DNA from: Hyphodiscus hymeniophilus
Taxonomy: Eukaryota; Ascomycota; Leotiomycetes; Helotiales; Hyphodiscaceae
Direction of reading: 5' to 3'
Assembly (NCBI GenBank): GCA_016508695.1
Contig: VNKQ01000006.1
Coordinates: forward strand, 1,736,001-1,800,000
DNA: 64,000 nt
This document shows, piece after piece, positions 59,476-64,000 of this stretch. The position numbers and the translations under genes were made by a program. Position 1 is the first letter of the stretch, and each line of letters starts with the position of its first letter. The notes beneath the pieces were generated by a model, which was given only the letters and a program-made list of their open reading frames with translations, was not told the origin of the DNA and searched no databases.

Positions 59476-60077
59476 CTAGATGGAGATGTCTGGTAAATAC
59501 TGCGATCGATCAATTGATGGACACTCGAATACTGGTGGTGCTGGTCTCGAAAGATGTAAACAGTCGCGTGAATGACGATGCGGTGCGCACGTGCCAGCTT
59601 CGCTAATGTCAGGGGCTTTTCAGGTTGATGCTATTCTCGTCATTGCTACTGAAATATTGAATTCAACTCACATATGGAGAGAACGTATATGACTTGGCGC
59701 TTCTTACTCTCAGATGCTAGGTATGTTTCAAGCTTCACTTTCCGAAGCACCTGAATATAGGAGGTCAAGCAATCGAGAGTATTATCCTGTAGAATTTGGA
59801 ATTATTACACACCCATTGCATAGGAATTTCCTATTCTTGGGGAAAGACTTGGTTCTCAAATATGGAAAGTCTCTCGTGCTTTCGTTGGAACGTGGTCCCA
59901 ATCCTAATCTTGGCAGTTGCAAGCTTCAGCGAGGCTGGGACTAAGTTCTCTACAAAGCATTTAACAGTACGAATTCATTTCACAGCAGAAGCAAAACGGA
60001 ACACTTCCATAAAACATAGAGGCTCGTAGCGCTCTTTTCCATCCACCGTAACTCCATGATGCCATGCAATATGCAAT
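59476..60077. other. Intergenic
   Basis: Upstream of the LRR gene and downstream of the phosducin-like gene, both on the minus strand. No supported feature. Confidence 0.5.
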
Positions 60078-60897
60078 CTAATCCCAATCATCATCGTCAT
60101 CCTCCACTGTTGTCTTCTTCGATCCTCTTATGCCGCCCTTCTCCCTCTCCTCTTCCTCCAGATCTTCTGCTTCCCTTCTTCTCTTCATGATCCTCATATC
60201 GTTGGCTTTGACTGCCCCCACATCGATAAGTAGCATGTCTATCTCCGGCATGCTCACCCTGACGCCTCCAAATGTCATCAAGGTAACAACCTGCTTCACG
60301 ATATCGCCCTTGTGGTAGACTAATATCGTTGGACAGTTTTTGTCTGGATACCCCTCGATTGCCATATCGCCTCTGATTTCACAAAACTTGACCTCTCCAA
60401 ATTCCACTGCAGCCTTTCGCCAAAGCTCAGACAATACCCGACTCTCCACGTTTGTACCAAGACCACTTGTCAAGTTCACTAGAACAGGTCCATTCTCACT
60501 GGCATCCGTAACTTCGCGAGAGTAGTCAGGCTTCGAAATAGGATAAACGGAACCATGTACAGCTTTCTTCGTCAAGGCTGCGAGCTCTTTGGTTCTTTGC
60601 TGACGATACTGCTCGAGGAAATTCTCGTCTTCTAAGTCTTCGAGTTCGTCGAGTTCGTCAAGATCCTTGCCTTCGAGACGGTTCTCGTGTGCGAGTCTTC
60701 GGTATTCGAGGATTGCTTCCTCGATTTGCGGGGTTGGAGAAGGAGGCTTTTCTGGGATGACGCCGTGTTTGCGAAGGATATCATTCCTGGCAATTATTAA
60801 TTTTGCTTATCGTTCTGAGTAGAACTAAATACCATTCTGTGTCGGCGTTAGGATCGTCTATTGGCACAGCTATGCGCTCATCTACAGGGGCCGCCAT
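60078..60897 (-). CDS. Phosducin-like protein (Plp2/viral IAP-associated factor-like)
   Basis: Spliced model complement(join(60078..60786, 60833..60897)), 257 residues. Relatives are co-chaperones of the cytosolic chaperonin CCT that help fold actin, tubulin and G-beta-type proteins. The helical N-terminal part (WNDILRKHGVIPEKP, joined across a 46-nt intron, then an acidic Leu/Glu/Asp run) precedes a thioredoxin-like domain (about 110-215) with GPVLVNLTSG, KFCEIRGDMAIEGYPDKNCP and TILVYHKGDIVKQ. No active CxxC is present, as usual for phosducins. The tail is basic, then strongly acidic (EDDDDDWD). Start MAAPVDER is the only ATG that joins the frame. It is divergent from the eS27 gene, with 316 bp between start codons. 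Confidence 0.93.
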
Positions 60898-61213
60898 GTT
60901 GTTCGTCTGAACTCAAAAGTCTCATGTTCTGTTGCCTTTAAAGTTGCGCCGCCTTGCCAGTCGGCTGAGCTTATTCTTGATTGGTCACAGGTTGGACCCC
61001 CACTCGAGGCAGAAATGGATCCACACGTGACGCACACGCTAATTTTCAATTTCTCGCTATTTTGAATGCCTCCGCTTCCACCTTTCCCCCCTTCACCTCG
61101 ATTCATCGACAACGACTGACAAACGCTCTCTACGTCCCCAAGACTCAAGAAAATCGACGAAAGACCCGTCAGTCACTTCAAAATCATACGCATCTTTACT
61201 GCAAACCGTCAAG
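60898..61213. promoter_or_regulatory. Short divergent promoter, phosducin-like gene / eS27
   Basis: Only 316 bp separate the two start codons, so both transcripts must start within it. A pyrimidine-rich tract (61068-61100) precedes the ribosomal protein start, as is usual for such genes. Confidence 0.5.
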
Positions 61214-61746
61214 ATGGTGAGGAATCCCCCCCAATGGATTACGATGAGTCGGTGAAGGCAAATTGGCACACGACCTATCAACAACAGACTCAAAGATGAA
61301 GCGATCACAATGGCATCTCTGCGGGCCAAATCGGGAGTGACGGAGATGATTGAGATGAGATGGATGCGAGATTGAGCCTCGTGATGGCCATGGAATATCA
61401 ATGGCTAACGTTGTGCTGCTTGAATAGGTTCTCGCAGTCGATCTCCTCAACCCAACCCCTGCCGCCGAGGCGCGTAGACACAAGCTCAAGGTAAGATTCT
61501 CTCGATCATATTCAGACCTCCACCCGTGTGTTGAAGTCTAGAAGTTGACTTTGAGTCTCACAGAACCTTGTCCCTGCCCCTCGATCCTTCTTCATGGATG
61601 TCAAGTGCCCCGGCTGCTTCACCATCACCACTGTATACTCGCATGCGCAAACCGTCGTTATCTGCGCCGGCTGCTCAACTGTTCTTTGCCAACCAACTGG
61701 TGGAAAGGCGCGATTGACTGAGGGCTGCTCGTTCCGAAGAAAGTAG
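61214..61746 (+). CDS. RPS27: 40S ribosomal protein S27 (eS27)
   Basis: Spliced model join(61214..61216, 61428..61490, 61564..61746), 82 residues, exactly the family length. Part of the small ribosomal subunit, with a C4 zinc finger. The sequence reads VLAVDLLNPTPAAEARRHKL, then SFFMDVKCPGC and VVICAGC (the four zinc cysteines), and ends GCSFRRK. The first coding exon is only the ATG, followed by a 211-nt intron; the second intron is 73 nt. The first splice is required, because the frame after ATG without it soon diverges from the family. Confidence 0.97.
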
Positions 61747-62977
61747 ACATGTCACCCCTCTACCTTTCTTTCGTTTCGTCACCTCGGCTCTTGCATTCAC
61801 GACTCTCCTCGAACATCACGATGAGCGTTTAGATATATGGTTCTCCTCCTCGTTGCGTACGTTTGACGGATAGAAGATGGATATTGCAACAACCCAAAAC
61901 TCTGCACAGCAAAATAAGGGCGTTTGGGAATCCTTTCCGGATATCTTGTCTCTGGACCTGCTTTTCGATTTCATTTTCCTTGTGTACCCGATCCCTTGCG
62001 GTGGATGTGTCTCGATATGCGAATAAAACTTGCATGGATGGGGTGGCATCTTACGGTAGTGTGGCTGAGATGGATGAGCTTCACCAGTAAGCTTAGATAC
62101 GGATCTTTCTGTGATAAACGGTGGACTCGATCTGGGGTTGCGAGGATGTGGTGCTTTCTTTTTGAGGACTGCTACATACCCAAGTGCTGGCGGTGGATTG
62201 GGCTTTGTGCAATACCGAATAAGATCTCCACAGAATGTCTAATGTTTCGATGTGAGGTGATGTTATGTAGATCTTGATGTTCCTTTGGCCTCGGAGCCTT
62301 TCCAAGTACATCACCCCAAGGGCAAGGCAAGCTGCAGCAGCAGCATATTCGAGGTACCCTTCTCCCTTCTCTGCTGTAGCCTTGAGGTCTCACTCACTCT
62401 GTCTACCTACTTGTGGAACAGCCGAGGACAGGTTTTTGGACTGCATGTAACACCAAGGAGAATACTGCTATGACATTGTAACAGGCCTTGCTTCCTTGAC
62501 CGCATCCTTCTTTATAACCTTAAATCCTTCACATAAGTAATCACCTCCTTTGTCGTCCCTCCAAGAGTAGTTGAATACTACTGCGAGGTTTAATGATTGA
62601 TTCCTGCTCTTGTCGGTATAGCTACCTCCTTGTCTTCCTTCTTATATCCTTACGTCGAGACCTCTCTTGTGCAATTATGTCTGTTCCATTCGGCTACTTG
62701 TGATTTTACATACATGGATCTCCAATTATGAAGATTAAAACAGGTATTTTACTAGTTCATATTTACAACGTAAGCGCAGGCTGAAGCGTAGAGGTTGTCG
62801 TACGTCGGTCCAATAGCAAGCTCCTAAGACGAATTGGAGATAAAGACCAGAAAGCTGTGCTCTAACTTGTCTGTATATATATAGCTTTATGTTCCCTCCA
62901 CGCTGGACTTGTTTGCGTTTCAACAATCTGCACTGTCTTGGAACTTAATCCATATTTTATGATCGATTATCAAGAAT
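61747..62977. other. Intergenic
   Basis: Downstream of eS27. Short frames on both strands at 61816-62473 have no domains. AT-rich around 62700-62960, with a TATATATATA run near 62875. Nothing more supported. Confidence 0.5.
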
Positions 62978-64000
62978 ATGGACATCACCTACGTCGATCG
63001 ACCTCGATGTTCTCATTATTGGAGCAGACGTCACTGGTCTCCTTCTAGCTCAAGAACTAAAACAGGTATAAACATCATCCAGTCACATCGTTCTCGAGGC
63101 TGACCTCTATAGGCCGGTATCCACGCAACCATCTTCGAGAAAAAACCCCAAGGATATCAAGCAAATCGAGAGTGGACAATGGCAATCGACCGGTCCGTCC
63201 CACACCTCAAAACAGTGCTCCCACCCACGCTATACGAGCGCCTCCATGAAGCCTACGGCGATCCCTTCTCCGGCATAATCGTAAAAACCCAGATCTACAA
63301 CAGTACGTCAGGTGAAGTGCCCAAAGAGCTCGCCATGCCCGGCATGATTCGGGTGGATTGAAATCTAATGCGTGCTTTGTGTAGTGAAGGACTGGAAATC
63401 CATTACTCCAAAAGCACTTTCTGGACTGACCTACCACCCTGATGGTCATGGTGTCATGGTCAGATTTGCCGATGGGACTGAGGGTGATTTGGACATTGGC
63501 GCCGATGGCTCACCATCTGCTGTGAGGATGGAGCTGCTTGGTAAAGCAGTCGCAACACCTAAATCGTCAAACTTAATGAGCTTCATGAACACAGCCAATT
63601 ATAGAGCTGTAGAGAAAGCGAGGCATGTTAGGAGTGCTAATCCTATCTTTTGTATGGCATACAATCCAGCTGGGATCATGAGTTTCATCTCTGGCCAGTC
63701 ATGATGCCTATCCCAATGATTTCGAATTTGGTCCAAAGGTCTGACAGTTTCTAAGTACAAAATGTCCTTGACCCAGAAGATCCGATGACTTGGACGTACT
63801 CGATCAGTAGCTCATGGTATGGGGAGCTCGATCGGTCACTCAATAACGCAGGACGGCTTGCACTTCTGAGAAAGGACATTGGCGAAAACTGCGTAGAACC
63901 ATCCAAGTATGCTGTTGAGTGGACTCCAGATGACAATACAGCAACGATTGTTGGAAGGATCTCATATACTGGTCTTGTTTTATGGACGGTCTAATAACAG
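62978..64000 (+). pseudogene. Broken FAD-dependent aromatic-ring-type monooxygenase, runs to window edge
   Basis: Pieces of a group A flavoprotein monooxygenase lie in order but in different frames. The dinucleotide-binding segment reads LDVLIIGADVTGLLLAQELK, with the usual GxGxxG glycine changed to Asp. An apparent 50-nt intron then joins AGIHATIFEKKPQGY and EWTMAIDRSVPHLK. After MPGMIRVD there is an in-frame TGA where an Arg codon is expected, then LMRALCSEGLEIHYS. A frameshift follows before LSGLTYHPDGHGVMVRFADG and DIGADGSPSAVR (the DG motif), and another before MTWTYSISSSWYGELDRS. The ATG at 62979 is also out of frame with the Rossmann segment. At least three or four lesions make a working product unlikely. 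The 3' end is beyond the window. Confidence 0.8.

Overview
The window is nuclear DNA of a filamentous ascomycete (Pezizomycotina). The evidence is many short spliceosomal introns (44-80 nt, mostly GT-AG), gene spacing of about 1-3 kb, a fungal raptor/Kog1, a Tea1-type Kelch protein, a fungal fused lycopene cyclase/phytoene synthase and a fungal CarO-type opsin. The class is not proven by the sequence; Leotiomycetes is my weak guess. The spliced models given with exon coordinates were checked by hand: exon lengths sum to a multiple of three and the joins restore family motifs.

Left part (1-23 kb): a partial Pro/Ser-rich gene runs off the left edge on the minus strand. About 6.8 kb of mostly non-coding DNA follows, with traces of a decayed minus-strand gene. 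Then come a DED1/DDX3-like DEAD-box helicase (+) with a tryptophan-glycine repeat tail, a neutral/aromatic amino acid permease of the Mtr type (-), a C-terminal remnant of an isocitrate lyase/PEP mutase-like gene (+), a secreted sedolisin (S53) peptidase (-), a possible small membrane protein (-) and casein kinase I of the Hrr25/Hhp type (-).

Middle (23-38 kb): a Kelch/coiled-coil polarity protein of the Tea1/Kel1 type (-) lies head to head with the TORC1 subunit Kog1/raptor (+). Cytosolic aspartyl-tRNA synthetase (+) follows.

Carotenoid/retinal/rhodopsin cluster (38-49 kb): carX (carotenoid-cleaving dioxygenase, -), carRA (bifunctional phytoene synthase/lycopene cyclase, +), carB (phytoene desaturase, +) and carO (microbial rhodopsin, +). 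Together they encode a path from geranylgeranyl diphosphate to phytoene, desaturated carotenes, beta-type carotene, retinal and then the retinal-binding opsin. carX and carRA share a 1.0 kb divergent promoter. This matches the Fusarium car cluster in content. The opsin keeps the carboxylates of a proton pump and has a noncanonical GC-AG intron.

Right part (50-64 kb): a PA-TM-RING ubiquitin ligase (-), an aquaporin (+) whose first exon is unresolved, a leucine-rich-repeat protein (-), a phosducin-like protein (-), ribosomal protein eS27 (+) and, at the right edge, a broken FAD-dependent monooxygenase pseudogene (+). I saw no rRNA, CRISPR array, convincing tRNA or intact transposon.
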